From contig JAHZEL010000007.1 of assembly GCA_019421865.1 (NCBI GenBank), positions 1 to 64,000 on the forward strand: 64,000 nucleotides of DNA, given 5' to 3'. The notes under the pieces are model-generated. The model had not been told where the DNA came from. It did no database searches and saw nothing but the letters and a program-made list of their open reading frames with translations. Source of the DNA: Desulfovibrionaceae bacterium (GTDB taxonomy: Bacteria; Desulfobacterota; Desulfovibrionia; Desulfovibrionales; Desulfovibrionaceae). Positions 1 through 8,165 of this stretch are shown here, one piece after another (the first letter of the stretch is position 1; each line of letters begins with the position of its first letter). The position numbers were made by a program, and so were the translations under genes.

Positions 1-715
1 ACAGGTTGGCCCAGCTCATCTTGCCGCCGCCCGTGATGTCGAGCAGATTGGGATCAATGGCACCGAGAGCAGCGTTCATCTGGGAAAGCAGGTCGAAGGA
101 CACGCCGCCGAAGGCCGCCTGCGCGGTGGCCGTGAAAATGGCGATGGAGCCGAAGACCATGATGATGCCCTGGATGAAGTCGGTCCACACGGAGGCGAGA
201 TAGCCGCCCATGATGCAGTAGATGCCCACGATGATGGAGCCGATGAAAAGACCGTGCAGATAATCCAGCCCCAGAATGGCGGAGAAAATTTCACCCGTGG
301 CCTTGAACTGGGCCACCAGAGAACCGCCAAGGCCGATGAGAATGGCGATGGCGGCAATGACGCGGATGGCACGGCAGTTGTAGCGCTTTTCCAGCATCTG
401 CGGAAGCGTGAGCACGTTGAAGTGGTCGAACGCCATCTTGAGGCGCTGGCCGAACACGCGGAAGGAGAAGAAATAGCACAGAGGCGTACCTATGCCCATG
501 GCCAGAGACGACCAGCCTGCGTTCCAGGCCATGCCCGGGCTGCCCACGAGCTTGACGCCGCTTTCCCACGTGGCGGCGAACTTGAAGGCGGTGAACCACG
601 GGCCGAAGCCCTTGCCGCCGAGAAAATAGTCCTTGGAGTTCTTGACGCGGCGTGCCGCAAGATACCCGATGAACAGCATGAGGCCGAAGTAAATGACGAG
701 AATGGCTATCATCAT
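1..715 (-). CDS. Sodium/solute symporter (SSS family), 3' end outside window
   Basis: About 238 codons are present and the C-terminal half lies beyond the left edge. The protein begins MMIAILVIYFGLMLFIGYLA, with the SSS-type motif DYFLGGKGFGPW near residue 35 and several hydrophobic helices. A later stretch (GLDYLHGLFIGS, then IMGGYLASVWTDFIQG) matches the TM4-TM5 region of PutP/PanF-type symporters. The start is set by GGAGG ending about 11 bases upstream. It is the last gene of a four-gene minus-strand operon and follows a 45-residue membrane protein by 15 bp. The substrate is unknown; the upstream flavoprotein and ferredoxin suggest an organic acid that is then oxidised or reduced. The family call is firm. 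Confidence 0.88.
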   Translation of the reverse strand, partial: MMIAILVIYFGLMLFIGYLAARRVKNSKDYFLGGKGFGPWFTAFKFAATWESGVKLVGSPGMAWNAGWSSLAMGIGTPLCYFFSFRVFGQRLKMAFDHFNVLTLPQMLEKRYNCRAIRVIAAIAILIGLGGSLVAQFKATGEIFSAILGLDYLHGLFIGSIIVGIYCIMGGYLASVWTDFIQGIIMVFGSIAIFTATAQAAFGGVSFDLLSQMNAALGAIDPNLLDITGGGKMSWANL

Positions 716-730
716 GGCGTGCGACCTCCG

Positions 731-868
731 CTAGTTCCGTCTGTCCTTACCGGAAGGGTTTCTGTCCTGCAGGCACCACCAGATGCCGTACACGATGACG
801 AACACGAACTGAACCAGAAACGCTCCGATATAGAGGAGGAACGTCGAAGTGGGCATATTGGCTATCAT
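731..868 (-). CDS. Small single-pass membrane protein next to the symporter (45 aa)
   Basis: A 45-codon frame starts with ATG at 868 after a clear GGAGG (cgcaggaggatgc) and ends with TAG. It encodes one hydrophobic helix at about residues 9-33, rich in Phe, Val, Ile and Tyr with a WWC end, followed by a short charged tail (QDRNPSGKDRRN). Some SSS symporters are accompanied by a tiny membrane partner encoded immediately upstream, and this gene has the right size and place. Its 15-bp distance to the symporter start suggests co-translation. No function can be assigned beyond a probable transporter accessory subunit. Confidence 0.7.
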   Translation of the reverse strand: MIANMPTSTFLLYIGAFLVQFVFVIVYGIWWCLQDRNPSGKDRRN

Positions 869-943
869 GCATCCTCCTGCGGATGCCCGGCTTCCGAAAA
901 GCCGGAAGCCGGGGTTGAGGGCCGCACGGGCGGCCCGTTCTCG

Positions 944-1165
944 TCAGATCTTCCAGGGCAGGATGGGGCGCCGTTCGCGGTCCGCGGAAACGGAGATGGC
1001 GCCTGCCGGACAGTATTTTTCACACAGGAAGCAGGACTGGCAGTCCTGAAGGTAGGTGATGACGGGACGCTTTTCCTCGTCCGGGCGCAGCACGTCCTGA
1101 GGGCAGTAGGTGATGCAGCGGCCGCAGCGCACGCATTTGTCGTAATCGATGTGACGGATGCCCAT
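944..1165 (-). CDS. 2[4Fe-4S] ferredoxin-type protein (AprB-like, short)
   Basis: The 73-residue protein has two classical Cys motifs, CVRCGRCITYCP near residue 11 and CQSCFLCEKYCP near residue 41, so it should carry two [4Fe-4S] clusters. The start MGIRHIDYDKC is chosen because its ATG overlaps the stop of the upstream flavoprotein gene by one base (TAATG) and GGAGGAAAT precedes it; a longer upstream frame has no support. It lacks the C-terminal tail of genuine AprB. It is most likely the electron partner of the flavoprotein, moving electrons to or from its FAD in the cytoplasm. Confidence 0.88.
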   Translation of the reverse strand: MGIRHIDYDKCVRCGRCITYCPQDVLRPDEEKRPVITYLQDCQSCFLCEKYCPAGAISVSADRERRPILPWKI

Positions 1166-2910
1166 TATATTTCCTCCCCAAGCTTTCTTGCAGCAGCGAT
1201 GGAGGCGTGCAGCTCGCGCTTGTGTTCCGGACGGAGCGGATAACGGTCGATGGGAATGTCCTTCGTGCTCAGGCAGAGTTCGTTGTCCTTCTGCTCCACG
1301 AGTATCCACTTCAGCCAGTTCTCGTTGTCGATTTCAGGGTAGTCCAGGCGCAGATGCGAGCCGCGGCTTTCCTTGCGGTACAGGGCGGCGGTAAGCATCA
1401 CTTCCGCGCTCAGCACCATGTTCCGGGCTTCGAGGGCGAAGCGCAGACCGTGCGCATCCAGCGCGCGCAGACGCGGGACGTCATACTTCTTGATTTCGCG
1501 GATGCGCTCGAGCGCCGCCAGCATCTTCTCTTCCGTGCGCAGAATGTACACGTCGTAGGGGAAGAGGGCTTCCTGCACCGCGATGACCACGTGGGAAGGA
1601 TCCACGCCCTGAGGATGATTCATGGGCTCGGAAAGCTTGGCCACGACGGCCTCGATTTCCTTCTCGTCCACTTCAGGCTCGCCCACGGTGCGGGCGTATT
1701 TGGCGCTGGCCTCACCCACGGCGGCGCCGGTGGTGGAAGCGGCAGGCATGGCGTAGGCGCAGAAGCCTTCCACGCCCGAGGTCGGGCCGTAGGAAGCGTC
1801 GCCCGCGGCATACAGGCCGTCCAGCGTGGTCTTGCCGTCGATGTCGATGTACAGGCCGCCGCCGAAGCCCACGTTGCCGATGAGGGCGGACACCCAGCTC
1901 AGCTTGCCCTGAATGACCTTGCGGTTCTTGTCCACATACCCGGCCTGTTCATAGGAACGGTACATGAGCGGCAGAGTGCGCTCGAACAGTTCCCAGTCCT
2001 TCGGGGTGTAGGAGGAGTAATCGAAATACAGAGGGCCGCGTCCGAAGTGCACTTCCAGCGCCATGGAGGCGGAGATGCGCCACAGGTTGCCGTGCGAGGC
2101 GTATTCGGGATCGTACTTGGCCGTGAAGTCTTCGCCGAGCGCGTTCACGAACTTGGCGCCGAGGCCCTGCGACACGTTCATGCCGTGCGTGGCGAAATGG
2201 CCGTGGGTCAGCTGATGGCAGTTGAATTCGTAGTTGGCAAGCGCCGCGCCGGCTTCCAGACCCATGATGTGGGCGTCGCCGGTTTCCATGTGAAGGTCGG
2301 CATAGTGGGACTTGTAGGCCTGCGCGCCCGTGGTGAGCACCACGGCCTTCGCCTTCACCACGTACATCTCGCCGGTCACGCCGTGGAAGCCCACGACGCC
2401 GCGGATCGCACGGGCATTGCCCTTTTCGTGCAGCAGCGCGTCCACCATGACGCGGTCCACGATTTTGACGCCCTTGTCCTTGCAGACTCTGCGCATGACT
2501 TCCATGAACTGAGGACCGTGGAACATCAGCGTCTTGATGGGGCGCTTGTCCGAAGAGCCCTGCCCTTCAATGCGATGATAGGTTCCGTCCTCGTTCTTCT
2601 CGAACACCACGCCCCAGGATTCCAGTTCCTTCACCCGGTCGCCGATGGTGTCGAAGTGCTTTTTCAGCCAGTCCTGATCGTTGATGTAGAAACCTTCTTC
2701 CACGGCCTTGCCGTACCACAGGTCGAGAGAGTCCTCTTCCTTGAGATAGGCCTTGAACGAGCCCGCACCGAAAGTGCCGCAACCGCTCTTGCCGACATAG
2801 CCCTTGTCGAGAAGAAGGACATCGGCTCCGTTTTCCGCGGCCTTGACCGCCGCGAAGGTACCGGCCGGACCGCCGCCGACGACCACAACATCGCATTGCA
2901 GAGTTTTCAT
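1165..2910 (-). CDS. AprA-like FAD-dependent oxidoreductase (fumarate reductase/SDH flavoprotein superfamily)
   Basis: The 581-residue protein starts with MKTLQCDVVVVGGGPAGTFA, an FAD-binding Rossmann fold without a Tat signal, so it is cytoplasmic. The second FAD region is GLYAAGDASYGPTSG near residue 360. The C-terminal third has the helical domain typical of AprA/FrdA and a KESRGSHLRLDYP motif near residue 525. The start is set by GGGAGAAAAGT. Genuine AprA is longer (about 660 aa) and pairs with a larger AprB, so this is probably not the sulfate-respiration enzyme. By eye alignment, the Arg of SdhA SRAM is Ala here (ISASMALEV). It is translationally coupled to a ferredoxin and co-transcribed with a symporter. 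A paralogue lies at 37479-39191. The substrate is unknown. Confidence 0.82.
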   Translation of the reverse strand: MKTLQCDVVVVGGGPAGTFAAVKAAENGADVLLLDKGYVGKSGCGTFGAGSFKAYLKEEDSLDLWYGKAVEEGFYINDQDWLKKHFDTIGDRVKELESWGVVFEKNEDGTYHRIEGQGSSDKRPIKTLMFHGPQFMEVMRRVCKDKGVKIVDRVMVDALLHEKGNARAIRGVVGFHGVTGEMYVVKAKAVVLTTGAQAYKSHYADLHMETGDAHIMGLEAGAALANYEFNCHQLTHGHFATHGMNVSQGLGAKFVNALGEDFTAKYDPEYASHGNLWRISASMALEVHFGRGPLYFDYSSYTPKDWELFERTLPLMYRSYEQAGYVDKNRKVIQGKLSWVSALIGNVGFGGGLYIDIDGKTTLDGLYAAGDASYGPTSGVEGFCAYAMPAASTTGAAVGEASAKYARTVGEPEVDEKEIEAVVAKLSEPMNHPQGVDPSHVVIAVQEALFPYDVYILRTEEKMLAALERIREIKKYDVPRLRALDAHGLRFALEARNMVLSAEVMLTAALYRKESRGSHLRLDYPEIDNENWLKWILVEQKDNELCLSTKDIPIDRYPLRPEHKRELHASIAAARKLGEEI

Positions 2911-3300
2911 ACTTTTCTCCCTGGTGAGGCAGAAAGCTCTTCCGCCGACACCCGGCGAAAGGTGCATTTCCACCGTTCCAAGGATACATGACGCTGCCGG
3001 GATGCACAACAACAAAATTCCGATATTTCACGCTGTAGCGAAAACATCCGCTCCGCCGCTGCTGGTTCGGAATATCTGTGAAAAAAACGTAACCTATCTG
3101 ACGAATCGCCCGGCCTTTCCGTTGACGCATACGTCAGGCAGCAGTCCGATCCGCAAATTTCAGCTTCCTTTTACAGAGCCGCCCTTCTCTTTTCCGGCCT
3201 CCTTCATCAGCCTGCACGAACGAAAAAACATAGCGTCCGGCCGAAAGCAGGCATTTTCTTTCGGCACCGCTGTTTCATCACGAAGATCAGCAGAGCGCAT
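2911..3300. other. Intergenic region upstream of the flavoprotein operon
   Basis: This 390-base stretch should hold the promoter of the minus-strand flavoprotein operon, but I cannot pick convincing -35/-10 elements. An imperfect inverted repeat, TTTCACGCTGTAGCGAAAA, lies at 3026-3044 and could be an operator. No coding potential is evident; short frames here lack ribosome binding sites and homology. Confidence 0.4.
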
Positions 3301-3340
3301 AAAAAAGCCCCGTCCTTCACGTGTCGTGAAAAGACGGGGC
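3301..3340 (-). terminator. Rho-independent terminator of the 110-aa gene
   Basis: Read on the minus strand, GCCCCGTC pairs with GACGGGGC, extended by an inner CGTGAA/TTCACG pairing, and is followed by six Ts. It lies about 55 bp after the stop at 3395. Confidence 0.9.
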
Positions 3341-3394
3341 ACTGCCCCTGGTCATGCAAACGACCTGAACAGGGACTTTCGGAAATGATGCGGA

Positions 3395-3727
3395 TCAGTG
3401 CATGGAGCAAGCTTCCAGCGCCTTGTCCAGCGTGGTGGTATGATCGCGCAGGCGCCCGTAGGCAAAAAAGTATCGATGCAGCGTCCATGCCTCCAGATCG
3501 AGGATGTCCAGCTTTCCCTCGCTTGCGTCGCAGAGAAAGGGCTTGAGGGCTTCGACGACTTCCTCATCGGGAAAGACTTCTCCCTCGTAGCTGATGCGCA
3601 GAAGGTCGCCCTTCAGCTCCACGGCTTCCGGGATATACCAGTCTTCCAGCACCGCACGGACGGCGCGCAGCGCCTCCTCATCGGCAGGGTTGAGCGAGCC
3701 GTAGGCCTTGACGAGAACAGGTCTCAT
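3395..3727 (-). CDS. Hypothetical protein (110 aa)
   Basis: A 110-residue acidic protein beginning MRPVLVKAYGSLNPADEEAL, with no signal peptide, membrane helix or recognisable motif. The start has GGAGCAGAT just upstream and the gene ends in a strong terminator, so expression is likely. Predicted content is mixed helix and strand, with several acidic patches (PDEEVVEALKPF, GKLDILDLEAW). It follows the lipoprotein gene by about 110 bp but is separated from it by that gene's own terminator. I do not recognise the family. Confidence 0.7.
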   Translation of the reverse strand: MRPVLVKAYGSLNPADEEALRAVRAVLEDWYIPEAVELKGDLLRISYEGEVFPDEEVVEALKPFLCDASEGKLDILDLEAWTLHRYFFAYGRLRDHTTTLDKALEACSMH

Positions 3728-3780
3728 ATCTGCTCCGGATCAGGATGTGCCGGGCGGCCGGACCGCCGGGCGGGATAGAC

Positions 3781-3816
3781 AAAAATGCCGCGCCCGGTCA
3801 AAGGCCGGACGCGGCG
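3781..3816 (-). terminator. Rho-independent terminator of the YajG-like lipoprotein gene
   Basis: On the minus strand GCCGCGTCCGG pairs with CCGGGCGCGGC around a short loop, then ATTTTTG. It begins 20 bp after the stop at 3836. Confidence 0.85.
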
Positions 3817-3835
3817 GAAACCTTCGTCACTTCGC

Positions 3836-4423
3836 TCAGCGCATGGAGCTCATGATGGAAAGAGACGCATTCTTGAGCACGTCGCTCAGCGTACCGGCCA
3901 GCGTCTGCTCAGCCAGCGCGGAGCCGGGAATGCCGGTCTTTTCCTGCTGGGAGGCAAAGTTCTTGGTCACCACGCCCTGCTTCTGGCTGTAGAGGCGGGT
4001 CTGAATGCGGATGACGGCATCATACTTGCTCATGCTCTGTTCGGTGAGCCATACGCGCTCCACCACGCCGCCGACAATGTAGTCCGGCTGGCCGGACTGA
4101 GCCTGCGCCATGGAGGTGGCCAGAGAAACCTGAGCGCCCTGACGCGCCAGTTCGTCGGCCAGGGACTGGCTTACCCATTCCGCCACGCTCGAGCTGGGCT
4201 GGAAGGGACTGCCGTCCTTGCGGACGCCGACATCGAGACGGCCGCGCTGATCCTCGAACACGACTACGGCGACACGGGGAGCCGTGGCCACGGGCAGTGC
4301 GGCGGCACCACCGGCATTATAAAGCAGACGGACGTTGTTCTGCGCCAGGCAGCCGGTGAGCGCCACGGCGGCAAAAAGCAGAACGGCACAGAACGACAGG
4401 GAAAGACGACGGAAATGATTCAT
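3836..4423 (-). CDS. YajG-like outer-membrane lipoprotein
   Basis: The 195-residue precursor has a signal peptide with a lipobox (ALTGC, Cys about residue 25), so the mature form is lipid-anchored. The body alternates strands and helices as in the YajG/DUF-type lipoproteins that resemble TolB N-terminal domains: PRVAVVVFEDQR near residue 48, VSQSLADELARQGAQVS near 85, and a C-terminal helix DVLKNASLSIMSSMR. No enzymatic residues are visible. It sits directly downstream of the HtrA-type protease in a cell-envelope cluster and ends in its own terminator. Family assignment is by overall pattern and is moderate. Confidence 0.72.
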   Translation of the reverse strand: MNHFRRLSLSFCAVLLFAAVALTGCLAQNNVRLLYNAGGAAALPVATAPRVAVVVFEDQRGRLDVGVRKDGSPFQPSSSVAEWVSQSLADELARQGAQVSLATSMAQAQSGQPDYIVGGVVERVWLTEQSMSKYDAVIRIQTRLYSQKQGVVTKNFASQQEKTGIPGSALAEQTLAGTLSDVLKNASLSIMSSMR

Positions 4424-4499
4424 ACCTCAACTCCTGAAAAAGGGGATTGATCACCTTAGCTTTTTTACGGCCGGGACGCAACGCGGCAGACATGGCCCG

Positions 4500-5852
4500 C
4501 TACAGCATCATCCGCGCCTGATAGAGACGCCCGCCCCTCAGAATCTGCAGCAGAATCTGGCGCTTGAGAAAATCCCTGCGGAAGGAGTCCAGAAAATCCT
4601 TTTTATTCGTAATGGAGCGCCCGGAAATGGCCGTTACGGTATCGCCCTTTTCCAGTCCGAGCTGCGCGGCAGGAGAATCCTTCCGCACCTGATCGATGAC
4701 GGCGCCTCCGTTTCTGCCGTCCCGAACGGCAATGCCCCAGCGGCGCAGGGCCAGATTTTTTGCCGTTCCATCGTCGAAGTCGGCGGTCTTCATGGTAAAG
4801 GACTTCTCCGCGCCGTCGCGCCAGACCTTCACCTTGATAGGGGCGCCGGGCTGATGGTTGCGGAGCAGCGAAAGATACTTGTCCCTGTCCGTCACACTGT
4901 TTCCGGACAGCTCCATGATGACGTCGCCGACCCGGATACCGGCGTCGGCCGCAGGGCCGCCCTTGAAGACTTCCGTCACAAGAAGACCTTCCGCCGAAGG
5001 CAGGCGCAGATATCGTGCCGTGCGGGGATCGACGTTCTGGCCGATGAGCGCAAGCCACGGCGTGCTGACATGCCCCTGATCGAGGATTTCATCCACCACC
5101 CTGCGGGCCTTGCTGATGGGAATGGCGAAGCCTATGCCCTGCGCCTTGTCGTAGATGGCGGTATTGATGCCGATGAGCTCGCCGAGTACATTGAGCAGAG
5201 GTCCGCCGCTGTTGCCGGGGTTGATGGCGGCGTCGGTCTGAATGAGATCGGTGAACACGCCGTCTTCCGCTTCTATGGTACGGTCGAGGGCCGAAATCAC
5301 GCCCGTGGTCACGGTGTGGGAAAAACCGAAAGGATTGCCTATGGCGATGACGCTTTCGCCGGGCATGAGATCGGTGGAATCGCCCATCGCCACGGAGGGC
5401 AGGTTCTTTGCGCCCTTGAGGCGCAGCACCGCGATGTCGAAATCAGGCTCCGCCCCCACGACGTCCGCATCGAAGGTGCGACCATCAAGAAGACGTACCG
5501 ATATGGCCGACGCGCCGTTCACCACATGGGCATTGGTGAGCACGAGAGAGCGGCGGCTGTCGATGATGATGCCGGAACCTATGCTTTCACTGCGCAGATC
5601 GCGGCCGGGCATGTTGAAGAACAGATCAAACGGCGTGAGTTCGCGGGCGGAGCGGCGCTCCACCAGCGTGCTCGTGATGTTCACCACGGCGGGCGCCACG
5701 GCGTTCACGGCCCGTACCGCAGGAGTCACCCGGGCCTGCTGGCGTTCCGTCAGCGACGGCGTCGCGGCGGCATGACAGCAGGACGAAACGGACACAAGAC
5801 AGGCAACAAGAAAAAGGCAGGCAAAAGAACGGGCGGTTATCAGTCTTTTCAT
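4500..5852 (-). CDS. htrA: HtrA/Deg-family periplasmic serine endoprotease
   Basis: The 450-residue protein has an N-terminal signal whose VSSC could be a lipobox or could precede a signal peptidase I site (CCHA). The trypsin-like domain carries the triad His109 (NAHVVNG), Asp139 (PDFDIAVL) and Ser215 (NPGNSGGPL). Two PDZ domains follow, at about residues 250-335 (GLLVTEVFKGGPAADAG) and 360-445 (IDQVRKDSPAAQLGLEKGD). This is the architecture of DegP/DegQ, which degrade or chaperone misfolded envelope proteins. I chose ATG 5852 over an upstream ATG at 5897 because it starts the signal peptide and has GGAG upstream. Neighbouring lipoproteins and a two-component system support an envelope-stress role. 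Confidence 0.92.
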   Translation of the reverse strand: MKRLITARSFACLFLVACLVSVSSCCHAAATPSLTERQQARVTPAVRAVNAVAPAVVNITSTLVERRSARELTPFDLFFNMPGRDLRSESIGSGIIIDSRRSLVLTNAHVVNGASAISVRLLDGRTFDADVVGAEPDFDIAVLRLKGAKNLPSVAMGDSTDLMPGESVIAIGNPFGFSHTVTTGVISALDRTIEAEDGVFTDLIQTDAAINPGNSGGPLLNVLGELIGINTAIYDKAQGIGFAIPISKARRVVDEILDQGHVSTPWLALIGQNVDPRTARYLRLPSAEGLLVTEVFKGGPAADAGIRVGDVIMELSGNSVTDRDKYLSLLRNHQPGAPIKVKVWRDGAEKSFTMKTADFDDGTAKNLALRRWGIAVRDGRNGGAVIDQVRKDSPAAQLGLEKGDTVTAISGRSITNKKDFLDSFRRDFLKRQILLQILRGGRLYQARMML

Positions 5853-5933
5853 GATGAAGGAAGCTCCAATGATGCAAAACCGGTTTTCCTGCCGCATCCG
5901 GAGGAAAACCGGGAAAAACGCCTCAGACTCTGA

Positions 5934-6302
5934 TCAGCGATCCATGCCCGGGGCCGGACGTCCGGCAGGACGGTCAGGACCGCCGGACGGCGCGCCATGT
6001 CCGGGTTCGGCCGGGCGAACATGCTGCTCCCTGCCGGGAGACGGCGCGGCAGGCCCGTCGGGCCGGGGCGTCGGTCGGGAAATGGCGGGAGCAGGCGCAG
6101 GATGGCGCTGCCCGGGCGCGGGGGCAGGAAGCGGACGCACGGTATCCGGACGGGGCGTCGGCGCGGGCGGAGCCTTTTTCGGCGCAGGCGCCGGTTCATG
6201 CCGCACGGGAGCGGAAACATACTCCGCATGAGCAGCCGGTCCGGGCGGCAGGCATCCGGTCAAAAGAAAAAGCAGGGCAGTCGCCAGCGGAAGAACTCGC
6301 AT
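5934..6302 (-). CDS. Proline-rich lipoprotein (122 aa)
   Basis: The protein begins MRVLPLATALLFLLTGC, a short signal peptide with a lipobox Cys at residue 17. The remainder is a low-complexity Pro/Ala/Arg/Gly region (PAPAPKKAPPAPTPRPD and similar) with no folded domain, suggesting an extended periplasmic spacer or peptidoglycan-associated tether. It starts about 135 bp after the stop of another tiny Pro-rich lipoprotein, in the same direction. Function unknown. The composition inflates reading frames on the other strand, but the lipobox and start position favour this one. Confidence 0.65.
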   Translation of the reverse strand: MRVLPLATALLFLLTGCLPPGPAAHAEYVSAPVRHEPAPAPKKAPPAPTPRPDTVRPLPAPAPGQRHPAPAPAISRPTPRPDGPAAPSPGREQHVRPAEPGHGAPSGGPDRPAGRPAPGMDR

Positions 6303-6436
6303 AAGAGACCTCCGAAATCATCATGCCGGAGCGTCACGCAGAAGGTCCGACCTTCTCAGGCCCTTCCGCATGCCGCGCCCGGCAAGGCATTATCAGTTCA
6401 CCATCCGCTCCCGAAGGAGCGGAAAACATCCTTCCA

Positions 6437-6595
6437 TCAATGCCACCGGGGCCCTCCATGAGGAGGCGGGGGCGGAACCGGCCTGCCGTGGGGATGATCA
6501 TAGGCCGGACCGTGATGATACGGATGATGGCCCACACAACCGGCAAGTCCCGCAAGCATGATGCAGATCAGTGCCACTACACAAAAACGAAGCAT
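6437..6595 (-). CDS. Tiny His/Pro-rich lipoprotein (52 aa)
   Basis: A 52-codon frame starts at ATG 6595 after GGAGGATAACT and encodes MLRFCVVALICIMLAGLAGC, a signal peptide with lipobox (AGC, Cys20). The 32-residue mature part holds seven His and many Pro and Gly (HHPYHHG, HPHGRPVPPPPPHGG, WH), suggesting metal binding or a structural tail. It begins 23 bp after the stop of the sensor kinase gene, so it is probably in the same transcript. Small YXWGXW- or His-rich lipoproteins are common next to envelope-stress systems, but this one is not assigned to a family. Confidence 0.72.
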   Translation of the reverse strand: MLRFCVVALICIMLAGLAGCVGHHPYHHGPAYDHPHGRPVPPPPPHGGPRWH

Positions 6596-6618
6596 AGTTA
6601 TCCTCCCGGCAGACGTTC

Positions 6619-8163
6619 CTACTGTCTTTTGAACGTGGCCGTCGCCTTAAGACCGCCTTCAGGTCTGTTTTCCAGCGTTACGTCGCCGCCGTGCATGCGG
6701 GCCATGCTGCGGGCGATGGACAGGCCCAGACCGGTGCCTCCGGTGCTGCGGTTGCGGGAACGTTCCACCCTGTAGAAGGGCTCGAACACCTTCTTGAGCT
6801 CGGATTCCGCAATGCCCGGCCCGCTGTCCGAAATGATGACCGCAAGCATGTCGTCGCCGTCGACCACGTCCACAACCACATGACCGCCGTAGCGCAGCGC
6901 ATTGTCCATAAGATTCGCAAGGCAGCGCTTCATGCTCAGAGGCCTTGCCGAGAGCGGCCGGATGGAGAAGAGCGCCTCTGGATCCTGCAGTCTCTTTTCA
7001 AGCTGAATGTCCTGCCCCATGTCCTGCCTGTCTTCAACCAGGCTCTCGATGAGGGACATGACGTCCACCATGGCCATGTTCTCGCTCTTGCTGCGGGCGA
7101 TGTCGATGGTGGTGTCCATGATCTGCTGCAGCTCGCCGATATCCTTCTGAAGGGGAATGCGCTGACTTTCGTCGAGCTGCTCCACTCTCAGGCGCATGCG
7201 GGTGAGCGGCGTGCGCAGGTCGTGGGAAACGGCGGCAAGAGTGCGTTCCCGTTCGTCGAGAAAATCTCTGATGCTCGTCTGCATGCGGTTGAAGGCCTGG
7301 GCCGCCTCGCGCACTTCCGTGGGACCCGTTTCCGGCAGCGCGGGAGTCCGGATATCACGTCCGAAGCGGTCCGCGGCACGGGCAAGCCTGCGCAGCGGCT
7401 TCACGCACAGATAGAAGGCCAGCAGACTGATGGCCACGAAAAACAGCTCGATGGCCATGATGCTGGTGAAGGGGAAATACGGCATGGCAGGATAGCCGGG
7501 CGCGGAATCCTCAATGACCACCCAGGTGCCGTCATGCAGAGGAACCACGGCCGTTGCCTGGTACACGGAAGGCCCGCGCACCTTCTTGTCCTTGGTGAAA
7601 TACTGGCAGACCGACTGCCCGAACGACTCCATCGGGCTGGGAAGGTTCAGAGCGCGCAGCGCCAGCACGCCGCGGCGCGGAACCTCTTCGGCTCCACTAC
7701 CGTGGTGTCCCTCTCCGTACATCTTGCCATGCTTGGACGGCATGTCGCCGTAAAGACGCGCAAGGGACATGTTCAGCATATATTCCATGAGCTCGGAAAG
7801 CTCCTTCAGGTCCTCATGCACGGCCAGAACCGGGCGAGAAGACATGAAGCGGACATAAAAACCACGGCTGTTGAACTGCTCGCGCAGCACAAAGCGGATC
7901 TCCGGCGACGTGGCGTCAAGAAGCACGGCCACTTCGGCCATGCGGCGGGCACGGTCGGCCATGAGGCCGCGCATGAAATAAAAATGACGGGATTCTCCCG
8001 CATAAATGGTGGTAAGCAGCAGAAGCGTAAAGAACCCGGCAGAAAAAATAAGAATAAGGCGCGCAAGAAGAGAATCGGGAGACAGGCGCGAAATCAGCCG
8101 TCTCAGGCCTGAAAGCAGACCTTTCTGTCCTTCGGGCTTCGTCTGATCTGCTGCGGAAGACAT
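6619..8163 (-). CDS. EnvZ-type sensor histidine kinase
   Basis: A 514-residue membrane kinase. A transmembrane helix spans about residues 32-55 and a second about 222-250, enclosing a roughly 165-residue periplasmic sensor domain. A HAMP segment follows (KPLRRLARAADRFG), then HisKA with phospho-acceptor His314 (AVSHDLRTPLTRM), and HATPase_c with the N box NLMDNALRYGG and G boxes SDSGPGIAES and GGTGLGLSIA. It starts two bases after the stop of the response regulator gene. The genes downstream suggest it senses an envelope signal; the ligand is unknown. Confidence 0.92.
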   Translation of the reverse strand: MSSAADQTKPEGQKGLLSGLRRLISRLSPDSLLARLILIFSAGFFTLLLLTTIYAGESRHFYFMRGLMADRARRMAEVAVLLDATSPEIRFVLREQFNSRGFYVRFMSSRPVLAVHEDLKELSELMEYMLNMSLARLYGDMPSKHGKMYGEGHHGSGAEEVPRRGVLALRALNLPSPMESFGQSVCQYFTKDKKVRGPSVYQATAVVPLHDGTWVVIEDSAPGYPAMPYFPFTSIMAIELFFVAISLLAFYLCVKPLRRLARAADRFGRDIRTPALPETGPTEVREAAQAFNRMQTSIRDFLDERERTLAAVSHDLRTPLTRMRLRVEQLDESQRIPLQKDIGELQQIMDTTIDIARSKSENMAMVDVMSLIESLVEDRQDMGQDIQLEKRLQDPEALFSIRPLSARPLSMKRCLANLMDNALRYGGHVVVDVVDGDDMLAVIISDSGPGIAESELKKVFEPFYRVERSRNRSTGGTGLGLSIARSMARMHGGDVTLENRPEGGLKATATFKRQ

Positions 8164-8165
8164 GG

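Noticed and set aside
1165..2910. Genuine adenylylsulfate reductase (aprAB)
   Set aside because: Both subunits are too short, the ferredoxin lacks the AprB tail, and the operon contains a symporter rather than qmo or sat genes.
3026..3044. Imperfect palindrome TTTCACGCTGTAGCGAAAA as a second CRP-type site
   Set aside because: It shares only part of the half-site with the 40903 palindrome, is not symmetric, and has no clear promoter at a fitting distance.
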